Shown piece after piece: positions 11,957 to 24,280 of a DNA stretch of 64,000 nt. Numbering within the stretch: position 1 is the first letter of the stretch; each line of letters begins with the position of its first letter. The notes beneath the pieces are model-generated. The model saw nothing but the letters and a program-made list of their open reading frames with translations. It had not been told where the DNA came from and searched no databases. Where the stretch lies: NCBI GenBank assembly GCA_905182985.1, contig CAJJDN010000034.1:304006-368005 (forward strand). Direction: 5' to 3'. Origin of the DNA: Paramecium sonneborni (taxonomy: Eukaryota; Ciliophora; Oligohymenophorea; Peniculida; Parameciidae). The position numbers and the translations under genes were made by a program.

Positions 11957-14900
11957 TCACTACATCTTCGAATAAGTTTAGTATATTTTAGCTTAAAATT
12001 GTGTTAAGGAATCAATCTATTTAATTAATTTCGTTTGTTCATAATTAACTTGTTACCTAATTAATAAACATAGAAATACAAGTATTTTTCTGATTCTTAA
12101 ATACTTCTCTATTTAAGAAGATCAATTCTTTCTAAGCTTTATAATTATGCTTTTAATTATTATGTTAATTTCTTATTCTCATTATCTTTATTTGTTTTTT
12201 CTAACTTTTTAAGAAATTGATGCATATTTTCTGTATCTTTAGATTCACAATTTAATTCTGGAATAATTAATCCTGGCTTACATAATAATGTATTCCAAGA
12301 AATACCGTTTAGATTAAATAAATAAATACCTTTAAAAAAGTGATGATTTTTAATTTCTTCTATAGATTTATGTCCTATTCGATTATAAAAATTAGGTTCT
12401 AATAATTTAATCATTAGATCATAAGCTTATTAAGAAATACAATCATCTCCTTCACCAATTTATGGCCATTCAATTTTCATATTAAGAATGTTATCAAATA
12501 TTTTTTCAACTGTATCATCATTAAATGGAGCAATTCCGCATAATAATTCATACATAATAATTCCTAAGCTCCAATAATCACAACTGAAATTACTAGCAGA
12601 TGTTCCTTATATTATTTCTGGTGCAATATAATCAGGAGTTCCAACAATTCTAAATTCTAAAAAAATTAATTTACTTTTTAGTTCTGCTTCCTGGTTTATC
12701 TACTAAAATAGATTCTACTTTTTTTAATTGTTTATATACTGTTTAATAACCTTATTTATCAATCATTTATTCTACACATGATGGTATTTCAATAGTATTG
12801 AATGAATTTAGACTATCCTTTAATTTTAACCTACTATTAACTCCTTATTCAGATAAACCAAAATCAGCTAATTTAGCATGACCTTAACTATCTAACAGAA
12901 TATTCTCTGGTTTTAAATCTCTATGAACTATATTCTATTATCTTAAATAATCTAATGCTAAAATTATTTCTGCCATATAATGACGAACATAAAATTCATC
13001 TAAAGCCTAAAAATATAAATATATAACAATTACTGTATAAGTTTTAAGAATACTAGCAAGATCTCCTCCCATCATATATTCTTATACAAAACATAAATAT
13101 TGTTCATGAACAAATGAAAAATAAGCTTTAACTACAAAACTACTATTAAGAATTTCAAATATATTTCTTTCCGCCTTAAGTTATTCAAGAAATGCCTCTA
13201 AGTTCTAAATATTAAAAATCAATACCCTTTAAGCACAATCAATAATTTTCAATGCATATAAATCTCCAGATCCTTTTTTTTTAACCAAATATACCCATCC
13301 ATATGCACCTTATCCTAATGGCTTTATGAATTCAAAATCTTTAATTCCAACTTATGTTATTTAATTTTAAGATGGTATTACTGTTTTAATTAAATTTGAA
13401 TCTGAATGATAACCTTTATCAATTTATATTTCATCTAATCCATAATCAGGTAAAATTGTTGGAGATTTACATATCTTATTTTCATAAAATCTACTTTTTC
13501 TGGGTTATATTTTATAACTTTATTACATTTTCTCAATCTCTTAAGAATGAAAGTTTTACTTTTTTTTTGATCTTTTCTTAAAATATTTGTTTTACAAACC
13601 TAACATATTTGAGTCATTATTAGTTGCTTAATTAGATATTTATACAGATTCATTTGATGAATTATCTCCATCTTTTATTGATGAATTTATATTATCCTAA
13701 TTAGGGCTAATTTCTTCTAATGATGGTTATTTTTATTGAAAATTCAATGGTTCCATATTTGCTTTAAATTAAGATAGTTTTTATTAAATAGGAGATTACT
13801 ATTCTCGTTCATTTCTATATTCACCATTAAAATTTTTCTAAATTTAATCAACCCTATTATCAATATTGGTTGAATTTAATGATTAATTCATATCACCATT
13901 ATAAAAACTTATTTATTTTTATTAATTTTATTGTATTTAAATATTTTTTAAGGATTTTGGTGATTCAGATCCATCACTGACTTTAAAGATAGAAGAATTC
14001 ATTCTAAAACCTCTTCTTTATGATATAATTTTTTATGATGATTTCACCTAAGGTTAAGTTGGTGAATCATCTTCTTCTTAAATTGGATCAGTTGATATTC
14101 TTTAGGAAGGAGAAGAGAGGCTACTTTAGAATTTAGGTAATCTAAAAGAAATGGTATTCGATTTAGTAAAGGCTCTCCTTATTTTATAGATACAATCATC
14201 GGATTAATCTTATGATTATTAAATTTTAACATTCTAATAACCTTCTTACTTTTTATGATATTCAAGTCTTTCTAATAAACATTTATGAGTTGAATTAATT
14301 ATGATTAATGCATCTTAATTTTCAATATATTCAGTAGAACTTACTAAATCATTCATTAAAATAAGAGTCACTAAATATTTAAGAATTATTATTTGTTACA
14401 TTTCATATCTTCAATCTCAATTTCATTGCGAAGTGTTTTTTCAGCAAAATTAATAATTAAAGTCATTATATTTGCAATGTAATTTTATTCTTATTGGTAT
14501 TCACCTTTTTCATCATCTTCTTCATCTTAATAATCTAAGGTTTATACTCTTCTAAAGTTATATTAAGTGTTCCCACACATCCTTTATCTATTTTTATCTT
14601 TCATTCTATGAATATTATTTAAAATTCTTACTTTTTTATTGCTAATTTAACTTAAACATTTCGTTTTTCTTAATATGCTTATTCGCATAAGTTGGCTAAT
14701 TCTAAATTCAACTCAATAAATCTTTTTTTGCTTTATGCTTTTTTTTCACATAAGATACAATGTTGAGTCATATCCTTTGCCTAAACTTATTATTCACAAA
14801 TTCTACAGATAAACATTTTTAGTTGGTTTTTTGCTACTCTATCTACATCTTTATTCAATTAACTTTTTTTAAAAGAAGATATACTTTTATATATTTTTAA

Positions 14901-15314
14901 TACATTAACAAGACCATCTTAGTTGGTTCAGATAGATTTATTTATTGATCCAATTTTCACTGATAACATTAAAACTTATTCTTAATTTTAAAGATAACAA
15001 TTTAAAAGATCTTATTATGTTTTAAAATAAAAATAAATTACTTTGCTAATGATTTTCTAGGGACTGAACGTCGAAATATAATTTTTTTGATAGTGTTGTC
15101 ATCAATTTTTGAAATTTCGTCAAGTAAAATATTTATTTTGTTATAAATGTCAGATGATCCTTCAAATTAATCAAGTTAAAAAAACTAATAAATATTAAGT
15201 AGTGATGATTGCAAACGTATAATGGATTCTTTCTATAAATATAATAATGTAAATTATTACTGCTTATAATTAATAGTAGTTTTATAAAATGTCGGTAGCA
15301 AATTTAATAGCCAT
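11957..15314 (-). CDS. AGC-family Ser/Thr kinase of the MAST/Rim15/IRE type with N-terminal zinc finger
   Basis: The product is about 1040 aa. Order: an N-terminal helical region, a zinc-finger-like motif FICRICEQQVQ...[11 protein letters not shown], a long Ser/Asn/Gln-rich linker, then the kinase domain. Kinase motifs are [13 protein letters not shown] (P-loop), YALKII (Lys), [21 protein letters not shown] and [11 protein letters not shown]. About 50 residues are inserted between DFG and the GTPDYIAPE segment, as in MAST, LATS and Rim15 kinases. Rim15/IRE kinases carry the same finger and work in nutrient and growth signalling. Nine mini-introns were used, including stopless 21- and 27-nt ones. 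Exons upstream of 14816 (start [17 protein letters not shown]) rest on two less canonical introns; alternatively the kinase starts at 14816 and 14957-15314 is separate. Confidence 0.85.
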
Positions 15315-15456
15315 AGGATGAGGTTTTAATATTTTTATTTATTTTTGGATATAAAAATTAGTCACAAATGGTTCACTTGTCTGCATTAAGTAATATATTT
15401 AATAATAATAAAAAATTGTATTAAATTATTGGATATATTTAATATATTATGTACCA

Positions 15457-16202
15457 TCAATATGGTTTAACAAATCCTGTTGGGAATTCAGTAGCAGTCT
15501 TGAATTCCAACATTTCTGGGAATCTATATCCTTTATGATATAATTCTCTACTTAAAACAGACCATAATCCAGGTTTCATTACAGATAATTAAGTTCTAAA
15601 TCGATAAATAATTTGATACCTAATGTATTATCCATCAATAGTAGGATCTGCAACGATTTTAGTAAACAATTTATTAGGAATTGGAGCAGTATATGCTCTC
15701 CATAATACTAACATATGAACAGATGCAAGGATTGGTCCATAAGCCTTATTTGCACCTTTTCTATTAGCTCCAGCAAACAACCATTATGTTCCTAAAAGTG
15801 AAAATGGCAAAAAGGCTAAAGGTGCAGAAACTACGATATCATTCAATACTTGACTGCAGTTTTTGAAATTGAACAACATCTACATATATTAAATGCTATT
15901 TATTACTTCTCTACTTAAATATTAATCTAAAAGGACCTCCATTACTTCAAAGTATGATTCAATACTCATTGCAATGTCTGATCTTGTACCACCAACATAT
16001 GAATAAAAGTTGTTCTTGAACATTACTTTATTTTTATTTTAATAATCTCTATTATATGTTTATTTTATCTCTCTTTTTAAAGTATTTATTACTTTCTTTA
16101 ACACCAATACATTTTCCTCTTACATGTAATTGTTTCTTGTTCATATTCATTATTATAGTAATCATAACATGCTCTTAAATTATGTAAGAGAGAATTTATC
16201 AT
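15457..16202 (-). CDS. Hypothetical ciliate protein with a hydrophobic segment, 241 aa
   Basis: With one 20-nt intron the frame runs from MINSLLHNLRACYDYYNN to FPTGFVKPY and a TGA. It has hydrophobic stretches LNDIVVSAPLAFLPFSLLG (about residues 118-136) and GPILASVHMLVLWRAYTAP that may be membrane helices. The N-terminal third has spaced Cys residues (RACYDYY...ITCKRKMYWCQRK), reminiscent of CxnC helical-hairpin mitochondrial proteins. I therefore suspect a mitochondrial membrane or complex subunit, but that is inference only. The 5' exon was added because it joins in frame and total length closes to 242 codons. Without it a shorter ORF would start at 16023. Confidence 0.65.
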
Positions 16203-16342
16203 TACATTATATAAGGTATATGAAAATTCTATATTTTTTTGAATTATCGTAGAATTTATTAGACTTCTTTTTAATATATCTGAGAGAAAATTAAATATAT
16301 ATATATGAATTTATTTTTATTAATGTAGATAGATACATAGTA

Positions 16343-17026
16343 TCAATATTTTACATTTTTAACTTGCTTTGTTATAATTTAAGATAATTTGATTAACTCT
16401 TAAACATAATTAGCTGATAATTAATGAACCTCTGATTATGTACTATTATCTACTTTACTACGTAGTTCTATCAATTCTTTTAAAGATAATTTATCTAAAA
16501 GTGATTTTCCAGAGCCCTTATTAAAAACAGGTTTTTCTGTTATACTACTAGAGAAGGTGGTTCTTTTTTGTGAAGATTTTGTAGATTTATAAATTGGCTA
16601 ATTACTTATAAATCTAAAATTTATATAAGCATTACGGTTGTGATGATTTTGTTAGCTAATTTATTTCATTGTTACCAAAACATTCTATTTTATTTTATAG
16701 TCCACTCATTTTTCGTGATGAATCATTTATACTTTTTTTTTGATTAGATCCATTTAATTATTATGTTAATCCACTATTAGTATTCATAGTTTTAAGTAAT
16801 TCATCAAATGATGGAGCACTATTTATAAATATTTAACCCACCTTTTTCTATGTTAAAAATCATTTAATAAAGAGGATTTTGAGGATTTTTTAACTGAATT
16901 ATCCTCTTTACATGTGCTATTCACTTTTAATGTATTTGGACTGGACATTCTAAGATATAAAGAATCACGAAATTTATTCAAATTGAAATCTTCCTCCATT
17001 CCTAATAATTCTTTCTAAGGTAACAT
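16343..17026 (-). CDS. Hypothetical Ser/Asn-rich protein, 212 aa
   Basis: Two introns (23 and 22 nt) join three frames into 213 codons ending ITKQVKNVKY. The first 140 residues are rich in Ser, Asn, Thr and Lys and look disordered (SVKKSSKSSLLNDFQHRKS). The last 60 are helical (SLLDKLSLKELIELRSKVDN) and may form a coiled coil. ATGs at 17026 and 16999 are both in frame; the first is used. No family was recognised. Confidence 0.6.
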
Positions 17027-17070
17027 TAACGATATAATAAAAATTTAATAATTTTATATAAAACATTTAA

Positions 17071-18967
17071 TCAATCTAAATTTTTTTATATCATATTAAT
17101 AACTTATTATCCAATATTTGTAGTGCGTCTAAATTAATTATATTTTTATTACTTTAAATAATATTCCCAATATGTTATTTTATTAGTATTTAATAAATCC
17201 AATTCTTAAAAGTATAATCTAGCAATATTTTTATTAGATTATTAACTTAATTCTAATTCATCAAAATATCCTTTGTTATTTTTATCAATATGATTATAAA
17301 TTTATCTATCTTATTTAGGACAAACATTATCTAAGAATTATCCCATTTCATTAACATCAACAAATCCATCTTTTAAGATATCAACTTAATAGAACATTTC
17401 ATCTAATTCTTCTTAAGATGGATCATTATTTAATTATTAAAAAACAACTTCCATTTTAAATCTAAAAAATGCTTTACTTATTTTCTATAAAGATGATTCA
17501 GGAAAAATCTCATCAAAGATTTATTCAGCTGTTAATTACGATAATAATTAATATTTTCCTTTTTTACTTGTATCAATATCCTAACAAACCATACTTTGAC
17601 AAGGTACTATAAAATTAAGACTTCTACTATCTGCAAATGAACCAAGTGTTTTTTAAGTTTAACAAGTTGCTCTACATTATTTTAAAAAATCAGGTGCTGT
17701 AAATAAATCTGCATATTTCTTCATTATATCATCCTCAGTTATCACAGGTTTATATAAGTCTTCATCATTTGTAACAACAAACTATTAAGTTTATTACCTT
17801 TCATTTTAATTATTTTAAAATTAAACATATTCATCTTCTTCATATTTATCTAATAATTAAGATTTACAAATATTATCATTTTTTTATTCAAATCTTTATT
17901 TTTATTCTTATTCATTTTATTCTTATTGAGTATTTTAAATTGAATTCAATACATCTTAATTATATTTTACAAAATGATATTTTTAATTATCTTGAGATCC
18001 TTATACATCAATCTCCATATCTTAATAAGAGTTCTCTTATTATGGTTCTTATTTTGATTATGTTGATAATTTTATTTCTATTATTTCAGTATTATGATGT
18101 TAATGAATCACAATATCTTTAGGCATCGACATATAAGAATATTATCTTCTATGAAGATTCTAATGTTATAAATCCTCCTCTCTATCTCTATTCTAATCTT
18201 TATCAAGTTCAGAATGTTAAACAGTAAACTAATAATTAAAATTTATTATACATTTTAAAAACTTGCTAGAACAACCTCGTCTCTTTTTTTAGTATATTCT
18301 TATTGATCAAATAATTTTTAGAAATTATCTCCTTAAGTATATTGTTTTAGTTTTTATTCAAATTATTCTAACTATTATCTTTGTTATTCAATTTTGTTTG
18401 GTGATACGCTTATATTTTATACTAACATATTTACAAATGGAATTCAGGAGAATTAGGACTGTTCTATTTTACATCTTCATTAAATCTAGGAGAATTTTCT
18501 TATTTTTGTATTATTTACTATTTTGTTTATCTACTTAAAGATCTTTTTGGTGGACTTACAAAATTTCGATTTTTTTACATACTTGTTGTTTATCTTGAAG
18601 GTGTTCGTGATGTTTTTGATTAAGATATATTTACTTAATTCTCTTTTGGTATTTTACTATTAAATTAAATCTAAGTTTATTATTATTATTATTATTATTT
18701 TCCTTTAACCTTATTCAATAATTTTCTTAGTTCTTATTATAACAATCTTAAATCTGAAATATTTATTTATAATAAATACCATTTTTCTTTTTATAAGTTG
18801 TAACTAATGAAATTATTTCTGTATTATTGTCCTTAATCATCTGTCTAAGAGTCAACCTGTCTTCTTTCATAATTTCTAACTTCAAATTATATCATACATG
18901 CACATCTATCTATAATAGCCAGCAATTCAGCATTATCATGTTTAATGCGATTTTGAATCCTGAGCAT
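17071..18967 (-). CDS. EF-hand protein with long Gln-rich N-terminal region
   Basis: With introns of 26 and 23 nt the frame closes at 616 codons. The N-terminal 330 residues are Gln, Asn and Ser rich, including a pure Gln tract coded by seven TAA codons. The C-terminal half is folded and carries EF-hand-like loops: DILKDGFVDVNEMG (about residue 500), DKNNKGYFDELEL and DLLNTNKITYWEYY. The spacing recalls calcium-binding PP2A B''-type regulators or other paired-EF-hand proteins, but loop residues are only partly canonical. Calcium binding is therefore likely at one or two sites, not proven. The start at 18967 (MLRIQNRIKHDN) is the first ATG of an otherwise continuous frame. Confidence 0.75.
18677..18697 (-). 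repeat. (TAA)7 microsatellite coding for polyglutamine
   Basis: Seven perfect TAA codons on the minus strand, in frame within the EF-hand gene. In this genetic code they read as seven Gln. Under the standard code they would be seven consecutive stops. Confidence 0.9.
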
Positions 18968-20968
18968 TCTAAATTAATCAATTTTTCTGTTATTAATTAT
19001 AATGTTAAATATAAATTTAATATATTAATATTAGAATTTTTATAATAACTGTTCTTTCTATATATTCTAAGATAATCTTTCTTAAAAATTACGAAAAACT
19101 AATTTAGATAGAGATGTATCCTTATATTCTATAAGATGAACATCAAAATAAATTATAAAAAAACATAAAATATAGATTATATCTATTACGAAGGATTCTA
19201 TTGATTTAATAAAATTAACTTGTTTGAATTTATTAAAACAAATATTTATTAATAGATTTACACATTTTACTATTACTATATATAATTAAAATTTAGAGTG
19301 CTTAAATAAGGTTCTATCCAAAAGATATCAAAAAAAACTTGGTTTACAAAAATAATATTAATGAAAATATTTAAAGAAATTATTCTTACTTTTATGAGAT
19401 TCTAAATCAAAATGACATTTTATGGAAAAGGTAGATAGAATTTTTATTTCATTAATTGAAATAATACATTCACATCAGCAATTATTGTCTATACACCAAA
19501 GACAAGCATTCATTAGAAAATAATTTTGAAGATGAGCATATATTTTTACAATTAGATCGATAGCATATAAATATTGAGGAAACATGAGACATTACAATTT
19601 TCATTAGTAAAAAACGAAATTGAATTATATTATATCTTAATTTTTTAATCTCCCTTTGAAATAATATATCACTTTCAGACAGTGTAAAATCAAAGATAAT
19701 CTAATCATCCTGAATCATATTTAAGATAAGTTTAAGAGTTAAGTTGGTTATAAATAACAATTAGAATTGCGATAAAATAGAATTCAATTTATATTAAATT
19801 ATTCAGTTGTTTATGAGAGAAAAATAAAAGGAAATAAAATGATAAATAGTTCAAATAGTATAAAGTAAATAAAGGAAACTTATACAAGAATTCTTAATTT
19901 TATAAGGTGGGTAATTTTTTGAATAAATGGAAATATATGAAAATATTGAATAATTTAAAAATATATTTAAACTTATTGAGTATTCATTCAGAAGGCAAAA
20001 TGAATAAAAAAATTTTAAACTAGAATACTTGATTTTAAATGATTTCAGCTATTTCAGTGATTTTGCAATTGTAGATTTTGAACTGGCAGAGTTATGAAAT
20101 AGGATTTTGAATTCTAAAAAAAAAGTGATAATATTGTTATATTGAAAAAGAATATTATTAAGAAATTATAATAAAAAATGAGACATATACATATATTCAA
20201 TAGGAGTAAATAAATTTAAATTAGGTGGCAATTTAGAGGCAAAATTTACATTGAAATTTATTAAAATAAGTTATAAACATATATGAATATATAATAATTA
20301 ATAATTAAATATAACTTAGAACGCAAAATAACTTGTTATCAGCTTTTAAAATAAAGAGTAAATGCTTTCTATTGATAAAGAGATTTTAAAAAGGAATGAC
20401 TCTTATTACTTCAAAATTGGAAAAATAATTTAATTATTTAAAAGATAATTGTGATGGCAAATAAGAAATTAGACATTTAAAAATGTAAATTTGATTGATA
20501 CATCACAAGATTAGAATAAATCAAAATTTAAAGAGTAAAAATCTTAAGAGACAATTTTGGTTTTAATTGAGGAATAAGTATTAAAGTATTATGAATAGTT
20601 TTGTATAAAATGGAGATTAGGATGTGATGTTTGAGTTATGGAATTATTTAAATAACATTAAATTATATGTACTAAAAATGTGAATATATAATATATTTTC
20701 AATATGATTTAATGAGATTTGATTTGGTAAGATTTATTTTGAATAGATATATTAAAAGTGGTTTAGAATTCGATACAATTTAAAAATAAATCAGTTAATT
20801 TAGAGATACATCTATAAATTTAGAAATCATTTATAAAAAATATTGAGTTTTTTGATTTAAGTTTGATTATGAATGTAATTGCTCATTCGTCTTAAATAAA
20901 TTAATTATAATTATGGCATTCATATCTAAATGATGTTATGTTAATCATAAATTAATAAAATATCTAAA
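18968..20968 (+). pseudogene. Decayed gene remnants, part kinase-like; no intact gene
   Basis: This 2-kb stretch has short plus-strand open pieces in shifting frames that mini-introns could not reconcile. One at 19990-20097 reads KNFKLEYLILND, then FAIVDFELAEL, which looks like a degraded kinase catalytic loop plus DFG region (F-K-L-E-Y-L-I-L for D-L-K-x-E-N-L-L-L, and D-F-E for D-F-G). Another piece near 19585-19923 is open for over 100 codons (YITFRQCKIKDNLIILNH). A third, near 20370-20630, is Lys/Gln rich. I read the region as a dead kinase-family gene or several fragments. The rest is AT-rich with nothing recognisable. Confidence 0.45.
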
Positions 20969-23391
20969 ATGGATTCAGATTCGTATATTTAAGATGCCCT
21001 TTCTTAATTTGTAATGTTAAGAAGTCCAAAAGAACTATTGTAAGCATTTGGGACTTAATTTTTGACATTAGAATAGATAAGATAACTGGTTGAGGTTTTT
21101 GATCCTGCCATTCCGAATGAGAAAATAAAACATTTTTATTTAAAGATGATTACAAAATATAAAAGTCCTTAAGGAATAACAGCAGATATTTATAGATAAA
21201 TAGTGGAAGATGAAGAATTTACATTAAGAGCTGGTGCATCAAATTCATATGAATGTTTACCACTATTAAAAAATATAATAAGAGGAGTGAGAGAGAAGAA
21301 GGTACCTATATAAAGGCTATTTAATTATTATGACAAAAATTAAGATAAAGAACTGTAGGACCCTGAATTTAGAAATTTATTAGAATTTTTCTATGTGTAA
21401 ATAACAGATGAATAATTTAAAAATTTGAGAAAAGAATTTCCAGATCATCCTCTTAGTGAAAAGGTAATTGTAAGTCTTTTTTAAAAATGGTAAGAAATCG
21501 TTTTTGAAAATACTTAAGCTGCTCCAGAAATAATATTAGAAGCCCCATCAAGTATAAATATAATTTATTGATTTTAGAAACATAAAATTTATTAACAGTA
21601 CCAAAATAAAAAACAATAAGTTTAGAATTAACAAGAGAAGAAGATGAAAAATTTTAAGATTTTATGGGAGTTGATTTTAAGATTCCAGGAGTTAAAGAAT
21701 TAGCAGACATTTTAAAAAGATGTTAATAAACTTAAGAAGTGTTTACAGATCCTGATTTTCCACCAAGTGTTAAAAGTTTAGGAGTTAAATTTAGTGGAAA
21801 TAATTGGTAACGTTTATAAGACTTTTTCAAAGGAGAATAGAGAGTATTTTCATTGGATACTTAACATGATAAAAGTAATACTGGTTTGAATAAATGGATA
21901 TCTCATAGAGATATATGTTAAGGTGATTTAGGTGATTGTTATTTTATGTCAACTTTAAGTTCAATAGCTTGTAAATGGTATGATAATAATTATATTAATT
22001 TAGGCCTAATTAAATATTGGATCTATTTCCAATATAGAGGGCTAACAAATTTGGTGTTTATGGTGTTAAATTTTGTGTAAATGGAGAATGGAAGATTATT
22101 CCAGTTGATGATAATATTCCAGTTAGAAATGGCAAAATAGCCTTTACAAAAAATACAGATTAAGAGATATGGGTATCATTGTTAGAAAAAGCTTGGGCAA
22201 AAGTAAATGGATCATATACTAATATTGATGCTGGAGATCCAAGAGAAGTTATTAAGACTTTAACTGGTGGTCCTGTTTGGTTATTAACAACAAATAAACC
22301 AAATTTCAAAGAAAATTTTATTACTTGTGTAAAATAGAAATGTGTTATGGTTACTGGTACTTATAGTAAGAATGCTGATTATTCTGCTATTGGATTAGAA
22401 GCAGGACATGCTTATTCTATTTTAAATGTTAAAACTGTTAATCATCCTAAAAGAGGATTAGTTTATTTATTAAAAATTAGAAATCCATGGGCTCGTAAAG
22501 AATGGAATGGTGATTGGAGTGATGATTCAGATTTATGGACTCCTGAATTAAGAGAACAAGCTGGAAATACAGGTAAAGAAAATGATGGAATCTTTTTTAT
22601 GTCATTAGATGATTATGCTAAATATTTCTATTCAGTTTTCTGTGGATATTTTAAACCTGAATACATTTATCATTCTACGAGATTAAATGTCAAAAGGAAT
22701 AAAGGAATGTATTTTTCATTTGAAATTAAAAAAGAAGGAGAATATTTCTTTGCTATTCATTAAGAATCTACTAGAATGTATAGATCTTAACCAGAATTAA
22801 AATATGATTATTCATATGTTAGACTCTTATTGGCAAAAGAATTAAAAAGCGGCTATGAATATTTAGAAGGTAAATTTTATAAAGATATTGAAACACATGT
22901 TGGAAGAGTTGGAGTCAATTTTGTTCCTGGTAAATATATTTTATTCCTTAAAATTAAATGGCATGTAAAATCTTGGAAAGAACATCCTACTATTTTAAGC
23001 ACTTATGGAGAATAATTTGTACAATTGAAAGAAGTTGGTAGAGATCCAAATCTTGTTCCTTAAGCTATGATGTATCAAGTCAGAACAAATAATAAAGTTG
23101 AAGAAGTCTTACCAGGAGTCATGATGAAAATGGATAATAATGGAACTTTAGGGTGAATTATTATTTATTATTTTTAGAATTGGTTACATTTATTACAAGA
23201 ATGAATCCAAATAGTAAATTAACTTTGAAACTAACTTAATTAACTAAGGAGGATGCAAATTAAGTAAACCTGAAAGAGGTCTTTATTTCAAAAGCTTTAT
23301 TCCACCTTAAGGTGAAAGATTGGTAACATTTACAATCACACCTCCAATAACTGAGTTATCTTTACCAACATTAAGCCATAAATAATTATGA
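20969..23391 (+). CDS. Calpain-type cysteine protease
   Basis: The product is about 781 aa. The catalytic triad is complete: Cys in CQGDLGDCYFMSTLSS (about C315), His in GHAYSILNVK (about H463) and Asn in IRNPWARKEWNGDWSD (about N488). After the protease core come two beta-rich domains (for example GEYFFAIHQESTRMYR and RGLYFKSFIPPQGERLVTFT) like the calpain beta-sandwich domains. No EF-hand tail was seen, so it is a non-classical, calpain-7-like architecture. The N-terminal 300 residues are helical and unrecognised. Introns are 21552-21577, 21978-22003 and 23153-23177, giving 782 codons. Calpains make limited, usually calcium-stimulated cuts in cytosolic targets; regulation here is unknown. 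Confidence 0.93.
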
Positions 23392-23598
23392 AAGTTATTA
23401 AATTTAATCCAAAAATAATTTTTTTTATTTCTTTTTCTATATATCAAATAACTAATACTTAATTATGTCATATACTGTAATTATAATATATCAGATTTCA
23501 AATTAATTAGTAAATGATAATTATTAACAAATTTAAATTGTGATTTTATCAATTTGAAATTTAATAAATATATATTTTTATATATTAACATCCCAAAT

Positions 23599-23847
23599 AT
23601 GGACTTCAATCAACACTTTTTACATAATAAATCAACCTTTACTCCATCTTCACCATTAAAAACAAGGTATTATTTTCATATTTATTTTAGACCTTTACCC
23701 AATCCATCACCAGAAATTTTTGAAGATTTCAAACTAAATGATGTAGAATCAGACTCAGAAAGCTCAAGAAAGTCTTCTGGTTAAAAATTTGATCAACAAG
23801 TTTTAGTAATAGAATATTTGGTTGAAAAACTTAAAGGTTTTGAATGA
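23599..23847 (+). CDS. Small acidic/Ser-rich protein, 74 aa
   Basis: ATG at 23599 opens MDFNQHFLHNKSTFTPSSPL, a 24-nt GTA...TAG intron follows (23667-23690), and the frame ends VIEYLVEKLKGFE then TGA. The middle is acidic and Ser-rich (DVESDSESSRKSSG). The intron is a multiple of three without TGA. No family was recognised. It lies 207 bp after the calpain gene on the same strand. Confidence 0.55.
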
Positions 23848-23950
23848 AAGCACCATAATAAAAACACTCAGCAAAATAAAAATAAAAAAACGAGAGAAAA
23901 ATTTAATTACTAAAATTTGTATTAAAAATCATTTTTTTCCATCGTTGTTA

Positions 23951-24280
23951 TCATATTACAAATAAATTAAGACTTTTTCTTCTTTTCACAAAAGTTGATT
24001 TCTCTTATTTAAGTAATAAAGGTAATTATAGTTAGTTCTATTATTATGATTTTATTTTCTATTATTTAATTTGAAGTATTGGTTTGAGCTTCTTTTGTTT
24101 AATAAATTTATTGAAATCTATTTCTACATTGTAACATTTTGGAAGTTCAAAATTTGAACGATTACTTGGCGGGTGAGATGAACATTAAGATTTTGTTTAA
24201 TGTAATTATCTAAATTATCTCATTCTTAAATCATCTTGATAAATTGTCGATCCTTATAGATATTTAATATTTAAATTCAT
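23951..24280 (-). CDS. Small basic Gln/Lys-rich ORF overlapping the TFIIE-like gene end
   Basis: A 110-codon open frame starts with ATG at 24280-24278, overlapping the upstream TGA by 4 bp (ATGA). It reads QGSTIYQDDLRMRQFRQLHQ early, then FELPKCYNVEIDFNKFIKQK, and ends in a basic tail (TFVKRRKSLNLFVI). It may instead be a missed 3' exon of the TFIIE-like gene, since eukaryotic TFIIE-alpha subunits normally have a long C-terminal tail, but I found no intron that joins the frames. The 23848-23950 interval shows nothing. Confidence 0.45.

Noticed and set aside
12160..12414. A short separate minus-strand gene of 84 codons
   Set aside because: It is the C-terminal part of the MAST/Rim15-type kinase; it seems to end at TAA only under the standard code.
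18677..18697. Multiple stop codons ending a gene (seven TAA in a row)
   Set aside because: The frame remains gene-like on both sides and TAA is Gln in every other gene of the window.
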